DNA of 9,615 nt from Methylovulum sp. Lineage in GTDB: Bacteria; Pseudomonadota; Gammaproteobacteria; Methylococcales; Methylomonadaceae. Every line of letters starts with the position of its first letter. The stretch's first letter is position 1. Positions 1 to 6,406 of this stretch are shown here, in pieces. A program made the position numbers and the translations under genes. Below the pieces are notes generated by a model. It saw only the letters and a list, made by a program, of their open reading frames with translations, was not told where the DNA came from and ran no database searches. The DNA lies in the NCBI GenBank assembly GCA_004299465.1, contig SCST01000670.1, positions 1 to 9,615 of the forward strand. Direction: 5' to 3'.

Positions 1-2
1 CC

Positions 3-1766
3 GTACGTCCTGACGCCGGCCAAACAATCACTAAAGTGGAATGGTCTGTAGACGGCGCCCCGCTTAGCGTTGCAAAAAACCGCACCAGCCTGGTTCCCGC
101 AACGGCGATTACCTCGACAGTACCCGATGCAGTCGCGGCCTCCGTGCGTGGCTTCCAAACCGGTAAAATTGGCGTACACACGTTCACCGCCACAGCAACT
201 CAAAGCGATGGTTTAGTCGTTTCAGCGACAGGCGATTTTGAAATCGTCAAGACGCCTTTAGCCGGTGCCGATTCAGTCAAGAATGTCATCATCATGCTGG
301 GCGACGGCATGGGCGCCAGCCAACGCACTGCGGCGCGCATCATGCTGAACGGCTATAGCCAAGGTAAAGTGAACACCAAATTGGCGATGGACAGCTTCCC
401 GCACACAGCGATGATCATGACCGCGTCATTAAACTCTATCGTCACCGATTCCGCACCAGGCATGCAAAACTATGTCACCGGCAACAAGGCGAACAACAAC
501 CAGGAAGGTGTATGGCCTGACGACACGACCGCCAACTTTGATAACCCGCGTTTTGAATACCTGTCTGAATACCTGTCCCGCCAACAAGGTAAAAAACTGG
601 GTATCGTCACTACCGCTGACGTATTCGATGCCACGCCGGCGTCTATGGCTATCCACACACAAAATCGCGGCGCAGGCACCGGCATCGTTGACCAGTATCT
701 CGATGAAGCGGATACCGGCCTTACCGTATTAATGGGTGGCGGTCGTAAATGGTTCCTGCCTGCAGGAACTCCGGGTTCAGCTCGCTCAGACAGCAGCGAT
801 TATGTCCTGCCCAGCGACATCGTTGCCGGTTGGGGCGCAGCAAGCGGCGCACTCGACAGCACCCGCGACCTGATCGCCGATTTCCAAACGGCCGGCTGGA
901 GCTATGCACCGGACAAAACCGCGCTGGACAGCGCAGGCACGCCAAGCAAATTACTGGGCTTGTTCGCTTATTCCAATATGAACGTTGCGTTGGATAAAAT
1001 CGACGGTCGTCGCGGCAACCCTGCGGTAGTCAATGATTACGGTTTCACCGACCAGCCTATGCTGGACGAAATGACGACAAAGGCGCTCGACGTTCTGGAC
1101 GCCAACAGCCCTAATGGTTTCGTATTAATGGTTGAAGCCGCATCAATTGATAAACAAGCGCACAATATGGACAGCGAACGCATGATACTCGACACTATCG
1201 AGTTCGATCATGCGATAAAAGTCGCGAAAGACTATGCAACTGCGCATCCCGATACGCTGGTATTGGTGACTGCCGACCATGAGTGTGCCGGTGCGGTTAT
1301 TATCGGCTCATCTACCGTAACGGATGCCGACCTGCAAACCAAATTGCCTACCGCGGATTCTATGCGTAACACCGTAGTCGGCACTTATGAAGCAGCAAGC
1401 TTCCCGAAATATACTATCGCTGCCGACGGTTATCCAACGACCACCAATGTTGACAAGCGTTTATTGATCGGTTACGGCGCTAACGCGGACCGTTATGAAG
1501 ACTGGCGCACTAACGTGCAACCGATTCGTGACAGCCAACAACCGTTCAATAATGAAGCGCCGCTGAACACTTACCCCAGCAATCCGCTGGAACGTGATGC
1601 TACCACGGGCTTCCTGATCACCGGTCAAGTTGCGGGTTCCAGCGCCGTGCATACCGGCGGTGACATCCCATTGTCAGCCTACGGACGTCATGCCAGGTTG
1701 TTCGCCGGCACCATCGACAACACCGACGTTTTCTTCTCTATTATGAAAGCGGTTGGCCGTAAGTAA
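3..1766 (+). CDS. Alkaline phosphatase, secreted, 5'-truncated by the window edge
   Basis: This metal-dependent phosphomonoesterase of the PhoA superfamily probably releases phosphate from organic esters in the periplasm or outside the cell. The frame is open from base 3 with no stop, so the true start and signal peptide lie upstream. A GTG at 36 falls inside a beta-rich Ig-like segment and is not a credible start. Counting from that GTG, residues 1-72 are the Ig-like spacer. The catalytic domain then carries the first metal Asp in LGDGMG (Asp90) and the nucleophile motif VTDSAPG (Ser139). Further metal ligands are Glu367, Asp372 and His376 in EAASIDKQAH, Asp414-His415 in TADHE, and His539 in HTGGDIP. 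The nucleophile loop (SAPGM, then an NNNQEG stretch) differs from the E. coli SAASAT loop and resembles the longer marine-type enzymes. The family is certain; substrate and phosphate regulation cannot be judged without the promoter. Confidence 0.93.
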   Translation, partial: VRPDAGQTITKVEWSVDGAPLSVAKNRTSLVPATAITSTVPDAVAASVRGFQTGKIGVHTFTATATQSDGLVVSATGDFEIVKTPLAGADSVKNVIIMLGDGMGASQRTAARIMLNGYSQGKVNTKLAMDSFPHTAMIMTASLNSIVTDSAPGMQNYVTGNKANNNQEGVWPDDTTANFDNPRFEYLSEYLSRQQGKKLGIVTTADVFDATPASMAIHTQNRGAGTGIVDQYLDEADTGLTVLMGGGRKWFLPAGTPGSARSDSSDYVLPSDIVAGWGAASGALDSTRDLIADFQTAGWSYAPDKTALDSAGTPSKLLGLFAYSNMNVALDKIDGRRGNPAVVNDYGFTDQPMLDEMTTKALDVLDANSPNGFVLMVEAASIDKQAHNMDSERMILDTIEFDHAIKVAKDYATAHPDTLVLVTADHECAGAVIIGSSTVTDADLQTKLPTADSMRNTVVGTYEAASFPKYTIAADGYPTTTNVDKRLLIGYGANADRYEDWRTNVQPIRDSQQPFNNEAPLNTYPSNPLERDATTGFLITGQVAGSSAVHTGGDIPLSAYGRHARLFAGTIDNTDVFFSIMKAVGRK

Positions 1767-1781
1767 TTACAGCGGCTATTC

Positions 1782-1816
1782 CTGGCGCAGCATCGTGAAC
1801 AACCGTGCTGCGCCAG
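1782..1816. terminator. GC-rich stem-loop between convergent genes
   Basis: A perfect 11-bp inverted repeat (CTGGCGCAGCA at 1782-1792 and its complement at 1806-1816) encloses a 13-nt loop, 15 bp after the phosphatase stop. The downstream side is a run of eight C, not T, so it is not a canonical intrinsic terminator on either strand. Its place between two convergent genes suggests transcription termination or 3'-end protection of mRNA. Confidence 0.55.
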
Positions 1817-1830
1817 CCCCCCCCTCCCTG

Positions 1831-1850
1831 TTAGCAAGTCGTCCTGCTAA
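1831..1850. repeat. Small inverted repeat overlapping the Uma2 stop codon
   Basis: TTAGCA (1831-1836) and TGCTAA (1845-1850) are perfect complements with an 8-nt spacer. The right arm includes the Uma2 TAG stop. No T-run follows on either strand. It could be a weak 3' hairpin for the leftward transcript, or chance. Confidence 0.25.
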
Positions 1851-2416
1851 TCGAATACGACATCTTCATAAATATCCGCCAGACGCAAAACAGCGTGGTA
1901 ATTTTGGTAATCTATAGCCAACAGCTCATCCGCCTCCAGCACAGCAGTCTGCCAATCGTCGTTGCCGTCACGGACAAAATAATCAACCCTCTCCCTGTCG
2001 CCAGCCACGAGCAGATAATAGCGCAAACCGGGAATTTTTTGATAAGCCAATAATTTCTCGCGCCTATCGATTGCCGCTGTACTTTGCGATAACACCTCGG
2101 CAATCAAGCAAGGTTGTGCCTTGTAATTCTGGTCATTATCATCAGGATTACAAACCAGCATGACATCAGGATAGTAATAAATTCGGCCTTCATTAACACG
2201 CAATTTCATGTCACTTGAAAATACGCCGCAATGACCGCCACGCGCAGCAGCCCGCAAATAGAAAAAAATATTCCCTGAAATACGGTTATGGCGTTCGTTT
2301 GCTCCCGCCATCGCATAAATCTGCCCATCGACATATTCATGACGACAATCAGCCTTTAATTCAAACGCCATATAATCCCGCTCGCTTAAATAAGGTATCT
2401 TTTGTAAAGCGCTCAT
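1847..2416 (-). CDS. Uma2 family (DUF820) putative nuclease-fold protein
   Basis: This 189-residue protein has the Uma2/DUF820 layout, a PD-(D/E)XK nuclease-like fold whose biological role is mostly unknown. Visible family marks are the N-terminal LSERDYMAFEL segment, the EYVDGQIYAMAGA strand-turn (about 27-39), a conserved His43-Asn44, PDVMLV (83-88) and EVLSQST (107-113), followed by Arg/Lys residues ending at Lys121. Asp84, Glu107 and Lys121 are plausible active-site residues by analogy with the PD-(D/E)XK pattern. The start is supported by a GAGGAA ribosome-binding site about 7 nt upstream. It begins 28 bp after the ubiA stop on the same strand, so it is probably co-transcribed as the distal gene. 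Such genes are numerous in cyanobacteria and scattered elsewhere. No toxin-antitoxin partner is visible. Family assignment is firm; nuclease activity is inference. Confidence 0.85.
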   Translation of the reverse strand: MSALQKIPYLSERDYMAFELKADCRHEYVDGQIYAMAGANERHNRISGNIFFYLRAAARGGHCGVFSSDMKLRVNEGRIYYYPDVMLVCNPDDNDQNYKAQPCLIAEVLSQSTAAIDRREKLLAYQKIPGLRYYLLVAGDRERVDYFVRDGNDDWQTAVLEADELLAIDYQNYHAVLRLADIYEDVVFD

Positions 2417-2444
2417 GCAAATTCCTCAAAATAATAACTTGAGA

Positions 2445-3308
2445 TCAAACCAGGTAGTCCGCCGCCAAACCTGTAAAAACCGCCATGCCGAACCAGTTGC
2501 TGTTTAAAAAAGCTTTAAAACACAAGGTTTTTTCCCGGTGAAAAATGAGCTTTTGCTGGTATATCGATAACCCGGCCGCAACCAGCAGCCCCAAGTAATA
2601 AGGCCAACCCAAATACTGCATTTGCCCGACAATAACCAACAGGCCCAACATAATAAGCTGCAAAGCCGCTATGATCTGGCGGTCGTAGTCGCCAAACAGG
2701 ATAGCGGTAGACTTAACGCCGATTTTTAAATCATCGTCTTTATCAACCATCGCGTACATCGTGTCATAAATCAGCGACCACAAGACCACCGCCAGGTACA
2801 TCACCCAGGCGACGGCAGGAATAGCATTGCTTTGCGCGGCAAAAGACATCGGCACCGCCCAGCCGAACGCTATGCCCAGATAGGCTTGCGGCAAATGCGT
2901 GTAGCGCTTCATGAACGGGTAACTAGCGGCGAGGAATGCGCCGGCGAACGACAACATGACCGTGTAGATATTCAGCAACAACACCAAGCCGAAAGCGATG
3001 AGGCACAAGACGACGAAAACCATCAACGCTTCTTTCGGGCTGACATTGCCGGTCGCTATAGGCCGCTGTTTGGTGCGCTCAACATGCGGATCGAAATCGC
3101 GGTCGGCATAGTCATTAATCACGCAGCCTGCGGCGCGCATCACGACGACGCCGGAGCAAATCACCGCCAAAACCGGCCAGTCGGGCTTGCCGTCGCCCGC
3201 TACCCATAGCGCCCATAATGCAGGCCACAACAATATCAATATGCCGATAGGCCGGTCGAAACGAGCCAACACCCAGTATTGTTCCAGCCTTTCGATTATC
3301 CTTGCCAT
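2445..3308 (-). CDS. ubiA: 4-hydroxybenzoate polyprenyltransferase
   Basis: UbiA is an integral inner-membrane enzyme that attaches the polyprenyl tail to 4-hydroxybenzoate, the first membrane-bound step of ubiquinone synthesis. The protein has 287 residues (E. coli UbiA has 290) and is mostly hydrophobic helices. Both Asp-rich prenyl-diphosphate/Mg2+ motifs are intact: NDYADRDFDPHVERTKQRP (about 65-83) and YDTMYAMVDKDDD (181-193). The RP-IGILILLWPALWALW N-terminus is also typical. The ATG at 3308 follows an AAGGTAAC ribosome-binding site, and the ATG is where family proteins begin. The chorismate lyase gene ubiC, its usual partner in enterics, is not adjacent here. Instead it is divergent from arsC-wrbA and is followed by the Uma2 gene. 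Assignment is very secure. Confidence 0.96.
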   Translation of the reverse strand: MARIIERLEQYWVLARFDRPIGILILLWPALWALWVAGDGKPDWPVLAVICSGVVVMRAAGCVINDYADRDFDPHVERTKQRPIATGNVSPKEALMVFVVLCLIAFGLVLLLNIYTVMLSFAGAFLAASYPFMKRYTHLPQAYLGIAFGWAVPMSFAAQSNAIPAVAWVMYLAVVLWSLIYDTMYAMVDKDDDLKIGVKSTAILFGDYDRQIIAALQLIMLGLLVIVGQMQYLGWPYYLGLLVAAGLSIYQQKLIFHREKTLCFKAFLNSNWFGMAVFTGLAADYLV

Positions 3309-3340
3309 TATTTTGTTACCTTTTTCAATATACCGGTTTT

Positions 3341-3357
3341 GTTATAGTGCTATTATA
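3341..3357 (-). promoter_or_regulatory. Candidate -10 elements upstream of ubiA
   Basis: The 77-bp divergent intergenic region between ubiA and arsC holds, on the minus strand, a perfect TATAAT (3357-3352) within an 11-bp palindrome (3349-3359), and a second -10-like TATAAC (3346-3341). No good -35 hexamer lies 16-18 bp upstream of either. The same AT-rich core reads TATTAT (3351-3356) on the plus strand and may serve arsC. This is weak evidence from hexamer matching only. Confidence 0.35.
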
Positions 3358-3385
3358 GCTTTTTGTGTTGGAAGTGTGGGGAACC

Positions 3386-3733
3386 ATGAGCGTCATCTGC
3401 TATCACAATCCGCGTTGCGGCAAATCGCGCCAGACCTTGCAATTGCTGAAAGCGCAAGGCATTGAACCGGAAATTATCGAATACCTGAAAACACCTCCCA
3501 GCGCCGCTGAATTAGATAATATCCTGCAGAAACTCGGCATGGAGCCACGCGAACTCATGCGCAAAAAAGAAGCCGAATACAAGACAAACGGCTTGGATAA
3601 TCAATCCCTGGACAGGCAAACGCTGATTGATTTCATGGTAAATTACCCTATCTTGATCGAGCGCCCGATTGTTATCGCCAATGGCAAAGCGGCTATCGGT
3701 CGCCCGCCGGAAGCGGTATTATCTATCTTGTAA
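3386..3733 (+). CDS. arsC: ArsC-family (glutaredoxin-linked) arsenate reductase-like protein
   Basis: This thioredoxin-fold protein of the ArsC/Spx/YfgD family reduces arsenate to arsenite with glutathione and glutaredoxin in characterised members. Starting at the ATG at 3386 gives 115 residues beginning MSVICYHNPRCGKSR, the standard family N-terminus. A GTG at 3365 would add seven non-conserved residues, and the GGGG just before the ATG serves as ribosome-binding site. Cys11 is the expected catalytic cysteine. Arg59, Arg93 (ERPIV) and Arg106 (GRPPE) correspond to the three arginines that bind the oxyanion in E. coli ArsC. Gly replaces the usual Ser right after Cys11. No arsB, arsR or arsH is nearby, so it may be a chromosomal housekeeping YfgD-like member and not a resistance gene. 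It heads a compact rightward run with wrbA 24 bp downstream. Confidence 0.88.
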   Translation: MSVICYHNPRCGKSRQTLQLLKAQGIEPEIIEYLKTPPSAAELDNILQKLGMEPRELMRKKEAEYKTNGLDNQSLDRQTLIDFMVNYPILIERPIVIANGKAAIGRPPEAVLSIL

Positions 3734-3757
3734 TCACTATCTCCCCCAACAAAGACA

Positions 3758-4351
3758 ATGATGACAAAAATCCTGGTTCTTTATTTCTCCCGCCACGGTG
3801 CAACCGCAGAAATGGCCAATCATATCGCCCGCGGTGTAGAATCCGTTCACGGCGCTGAAGCCGTGCTGAGAACGGTCCCCGACATATCAAGTGTCTGTGA
3901 AAAAACGGCAGACAGCATTCCCGCGTGCGGCGCGATTTACGCAACGCTGGATGACTTGAGACATTGTGACGGCCTCGCTTTGGGCAGCCCGACACATTTC
4001 GGCAATATGGCGTCGCCGCTCAAATACTTTCTCGATAACACGACCGAATTGTGGTTTTCCGGCGCATTAGTCGGCAAACCGGCCGGAGTATTTACGTCAA
4101 CAGGCAGCTTGCACGGCGGCCAGGAAAGCACCTTGCTGTCAATGATGCTGCCGCTTATGCACCACGGCATGCTGTTATTGGGCCTGCCCTATACTGAAGC
4201 AGCCTTGCGCGAAACAAGCTCGGGCGGCACACCTTACGGACCCAGCCGCCTGGCGTCCGAACTTACCGGCTTGACCGAGCAGGAAAAAAACCTGTGCAGG
4301 GCGCTCGGTGCGCGCCTGGCCAAAACCGCATTACTTTTGAAACCAGCTTAA
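3758..4351 (+). CDS. wrbA: NAD(P)H:quinone oxidoreductase, WrbA/flavodoxin family
   Basis: WrbA is a cytoplasmic FMN enzyme that reduces quinones by two electrons, avoiding semiquinone radicals. The protein has 197 residues, matching the family (E. coli WrbA 198). FMN-binding features are the phosphate loop YFSRHGATAEM (9-19), GSPTHFGNM (76-84), and FTSTGSLHGGQE (112-123). These are followed by the HHGM (135-138) and SSGGTPYGPS (154-163) segments typical of tetrameric WrbA and absent from simple flavodoxins. Two consecutive ATGs (3758 and 3761) are possible starts; the ribosome-binding site is weak, around AAAGA. It lies between arsC and a DUF2069 gene that starts 4 bp after its stop, so translation is probably coupled. 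The placement of a quinone reductase opposite ubiA is suggestive but not proof of shared regulation. Confidence 0.94.
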   Translation: MMTKILVLYFSRHGATAEMANHIARGVESVHGAEAVLRTVPDISSVCEKTADSIPACGAIYATLDDLRHCDGLALGSPTHFGNMASPLKYFLDNTTELWFSGALVGKPAGVFTSTGSLHGGQESTLLSMMLPLMHHGMLLLGLPYTEAALRETSSGGTPYGPSRLASELTGLTEQEKNLCRALGARLAKTALLLKPA

Positions 4352-4355
4352 CACC

Positions 4356-4715
4356 GTGTTCATAACCATAAACCCCATCTATTATTATGCCGTTGCCTTG
4401 GCCGGCTTTTTCGGGCTGTTTGCCTTATTAATGCTATGGCCCACCGTGCTGGTGCCCTCCGCCAAATTCCCGGTTGCGCTGGTTTTACTCATTACCGTTA
4501 CCCCGTTATTGTTACCGATGCGCGGCATGTTGGAGCGCAAACCGAAAAGCTGCGCCTGGGCGGCCTATGTCAGCCTGATCTATTTTGTACACGGCTCGGC
4601 TGAAGCCTATATCAATGTCGCCGAACGGCTTTACGCATCGCTCGAAATCATGCTGAGTTTGATGCTTTTCCTGGGCGCTACACTCTATATACGTTTTACA
4701 GGAAGCCCACGCTGA
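4356..4715 (+). CDS. DUF2069 inner-membrane protein of unknown function
   Basis: This 119-residue, four-helix membrane protein matches the DUF2069 family. Hydrophobic segments lie at about 10-29, 38-57, 67-83 and 97-113. The family landmarks LLPMRG (52-57) and YFVHGSAEAY (76-85) are present at the expected places, the latter inside the third helix with a buried His and Glu. Translation starts at GTG 4356, only 4 bp past the wrbA stop, with no clear ribosome-binding site, so it likely depends on coupling. The hda ATG follows its own stop by 2 bp. In other gammaproteobacteria DUF2069 genes also sit beside wrbA, which supports both calls. No biochemical role is established, and its sandwiching between WrbA and Hda does not define one. 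Confidence 0.85.
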   Translation: MFITINPIYYYAVALAGFFGLFALLMLWPTVLVPSAKFPVALVLLITVTPLLLPMRGMLERKPKSCAWAAYVSLIYFVHGSAEAYINVAERLYASLEIMLSLMLFLGATLYIRFTGSPR

Positions 4716-4717
4716 TT

Positions 4718-5419
4718 ATGGCCGAACAACTTCCTGTCAACTTTGAATTCAGGGCGAACCAGACCTTTAAAGATTTTTTCGCAGGCAGCAACCAGGAAAT
4801 CATCGATCATTTAAAAAACTGCGTAAGCGGAGACGGCGAACAGCAAGTCTTTATCTGGGGCGCACAAGGCCTGGGCAAGAGCCATTTGCTGCAAGCCTGC
4901 TGCCAGCATGCGCACCAGCAGCAGTACAGCGCCTTTTATTTTACCTTGGCGCCTGGACAACTGCCTGACCCGGCGCTGTTAACGGACCTGGATAAATTTG
5001 ACGTTGTTTGTCTCGACAATATTGAGTACATCGCCGGCGACCCGGTATGGGAACAGGCTTTTTTTAATTTTTTTAACCAGCATCGAAGCAGCGGACACAA
5101 GCTTATCATTTCGGCGGCATGCGCACCCGGCAAGCTCGCAATCCAATTGCCCGATCTTAAAACACGTCTAAGCTGGGGCTTGGCGCTAAAATTACAGCCT
5201 TTAAGCGAAAGCGACAGCATTGCGGCGTTAATCTTTAAAGCCGACCAGATGGGTTTTGAGATTTCGGCGCAAGCGGGACGTTTCCTGCTGACGCATTATG
5301 ACCGGGACTTGGCATCGCTATGGGCCTTGCTGGAAAAACTGGATCGCGTGTCATTAGCCGCTAAACGCAAATTAACCCTGCCCTTCCTGAAAAAAATCCT
5401 GGCCCAAACGCTGCCATGA
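4718..5419 (+). CDS. hda: DnaA regulatory inactivator Hda
   Basis: Hda is a AAA+ protein that binds the DNA-loaded sliding clamp and stimulates hydrolysis of DnaA-bound ATP, preventing over-initiation of replication. The protein has 233 residues, the normal Hda length, with no DNA-binding domain IV, which separates it from DnaA. An N-terminal QLPVNF (4-9) resembles the clamp-binding QLxLxL/F motif. Walker A is GAQGLGKS (48-55), Walker B VVCLDNIE (96-103), and the arginine finger is expected at Arg150 in DLKTRLSWG, followed by the conserved LQPLSESD. Unlike E. coli Hda, the Walker A lysine is the standard GKS form. The ATG is 2 bp beyond the DUF2069 stop, with GGAAG 12 nt upstream. Its TGA overlaps an ATG of a possible small ORF. 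Assignment is secure. Confidence 0.94.
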   Translation: MAEQLPVNFEFRANQTFKDFFAGSNQEIIDHLKNCVSGDGEQQVFIWGAQGLGKSHLLQACCQHAHQQQYSAFYFTLAPGQLPDPALLTDLDKFDVVCLDNIEYIAGDPVWEQAFFNFFNQHRSSGHKLIISAACAPGKLAIQLPDLKTRLSWGLALKLQPLSESDSIAALIFKADQMGFEISAQAGRFLLTHYDRDLASLWALLEKLDRVSLAAKRKLTLPFLKKILAQTLP

Positions 5420-5559
5420 GCAGCACGGCATGTAATTTTCAGCCCGCGCTGCCGGCAAAGGTTGCCGCATACGGGCGCGCAATTGCAGCGCCTTACCTGG
5501 AATCCATTTATGCCTTGATGAAAACTCATGACAACTATCGATTACCTCGTCGGTGTTAG
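5416..5559 (+). CDS. Possible 47-residue small ORF overlapping hda and the protease gene
   Basis: An ATG at 5416 overlaps the hda stop in an ATGA arrangement typical of translational coupling. It opens a 47-codon frame ending in TAG at 5557-5559, which overlaps the protease start by 32 bp. The peptide is mildly basic with an Ala-rich middle (PAKVAAYGRAIAAPYLES) and ends HDNYRLPRRC, with two cysteines and no membrane segment. I recognise no family. It fills the only gap over 100 bp in an otherwise tightly packed run. It could be a real small protein, a leader that couples translation of hda to the protease, or a remnant of a longer gene. Coding status is uncertain. Confidence 0.35.
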   Translation: MSSTACNFQPALPAKVAAYGRAIAAPYLESIYALMKTHDNYRLPRRC

Positions 5560-6250
5560 CAAAACACTGCGCTTACTCTTCATACCCGGCTTAATGTTGA
5601 TGGCCTTAAGCGCCCATGCGCAAGCCCCTGAAGGCACCGATGATTTATTCGGGCAAATCCAGGCGCTGCAAAGCCGGATGCATATCGAAATCACCGGCTT
5701 GGAGCGCATCCAAAATGAAGCGGCAATCACTACCCGCGGCAGCATGGAACAGCAGCTCGAACTACTGTTAGCCCCGTTCAACCACATCATCAGCCGCAAC
5801 ACTAAAGGCCAGGTTGAGCGCGTCGTCATTATCAATAAAAAACAAAAGCAGGAAATCGAGCGTATTGTCTTGCCCACCCGCCTGCAAGGCAATCACTTAA
5901 CGGTTTCGGTATCCCTGTCGGGTGACGGCAGGCTATGGCAAACCCTGGATATGATTATCGACACCGGGGCGGATTTAGTCGTCTTGCCGGAATCGATGAT
6001 AGCCCGCTTAGGCCTTAGCGACAGCACGTTTACCGAACATAAGATGCAGACCGCCAACGGCATGACCGAAGCCAAAGTCGGTGTATTGCAAGAACTGAGA
6101 ATTGCCGGGGAAACCGTTGCCCATGTAGAAGCGGCGTTTATTGCCGACAAGCTTTTAGCGGGGAACAGTTTGTTGGGCATGAGTGTTTTGGGACGCTATC
6201 AATTAAACATCGATGATAAATCCCGGTTGATTACTTTGTTTAAAAAATAA
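5528..6250 (+). CDS. Exported retropepsin-like (clan AA) aspartic protease
   Basis: This 240-residue protein has a Sec signal peptide: a basic residue pair near 12-15, a hydrophobic core at 16-27, and likely cleavage after AHA (29-31). The mature C-terminal half (about 121-240) is a single-lobe aspartic protease of the bacterial TIGR02281/gag-asp type. It has a DMIIDTGADLVVLP active-site loop with Asp145-Thr-Gly, the flap-like HKMQTANGMTEAKVG region, and the closing LLGMSVLGRYQLNIDD signature (216-230). Such enzymes work as dimers, probably in the periplasm. Residues about 50-103 (ITGLERIQNEAAITTRGSMEQQLELLL to VERVVIINKK) look like a secretin STN-type fold ending in a hydrophobic strand. An in-frame stop at 5519 fixes ATG 5528 as the earliest start. 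It follows hda by 108 bp and overlaps the small ORF. The substrate is unknown. Confidence 0.8.
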   Translation: MTTIDYLVGVSKTLRLLFIPGLMLMALSAHAQAPEGTDDLFGQIQALQSRMHIEITGLERIQNEAAITTRGSMEQQLELLLAPFNHIISRNTKGQVERVVIINKKQKQEIERIVLPTRLQGNHLTVSVSLSGDGRLWQTLDMIIDTGADLVVLPESMIARLGLSDSTFTEHKMQTANGMTEAKVGVLQELRIAGETVAHVEAAFIADKLLAGNSLLGMSVLGRYQLNIDDKSRLITLFKK

Positions 6251-6273
6251 TGTCGCAACTAACCGTCAAATAC

Positions 6274-6355
6274 AATAGAACGCTGATGACGCAGATGCCT
6301 ATGATAAACACAGATAATTATGTTATCTGTGCGTCAGCATCATCAGCGTTCTATT
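6274..6355. repeat. Imperfect palindromic repeat element with nested hairpin
   Basis: Outer arms AATAGAACGCTGATGA (6274-6289) and its exact complement (6340-6355) form a 16-bp stem. Nested inside, CACAGATAA (6309-6317) pairs with TTATCTGTG (6323-6331) around a 5-nt loop. Between them TGACGCA (6287-6293) can instead pair with TGCGTCA (6330-6336), giving competing folds. Each arm is built from degenerate AACRCWGATRA-like units spaced about 9-10 nt. It starts 23 bp after the protease stop, between convergent genes. It resembles a dispersed extragenic palindrome and probably also ends transcripts. Confidence 0.7.
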
Positions 6356-6366
6356 TTCATGCTGTT

Positions 6367-6382
6367 ATGAAGCTTTCTTCAT
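6367..6382. terminator. Weak hairpin downstream of fliW
   Basis: ATGAAG (6367-6372) and CTTCAT (6377-6382) form a 6-bp stem with a 4-nt loop, 24 bp beyond the fliW stop. No T-run follows on the minus strand, so alone it would be a poor terminator; the larger palindrome beyond it may do the work. Confidence 0.25.
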
Positions 6383-6406
6383 GACAACCTCAGGGTGAAA
6401 GGGTGC

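Noticed and set aside
429..997. Several short frames on both strands within the phosphatase gene
   Set aside because: Low-complexity Arg/Cys-rich products overlapping a well supported catalytic domain.
1817..1824. Run of eight C as a phase-variation tract
   Set aside because: It is intergenic, directly after a stem-loop, and not placed in a promoter spacer or coding frame.
2832..3209. 125-codon plus-strand frame inside ubiA
   Set aside because: It is fully antisense to a secure gene, is rich in His, Arg and Gln as expected of a mirror frame, and has no family features.
3365..3385. GTG start extending arsC by seven residues
   Set aside because: The ATG at 3386 gives the conserved MSVICYHNPRC N-terminus and has its own GGGG site directly upstream.
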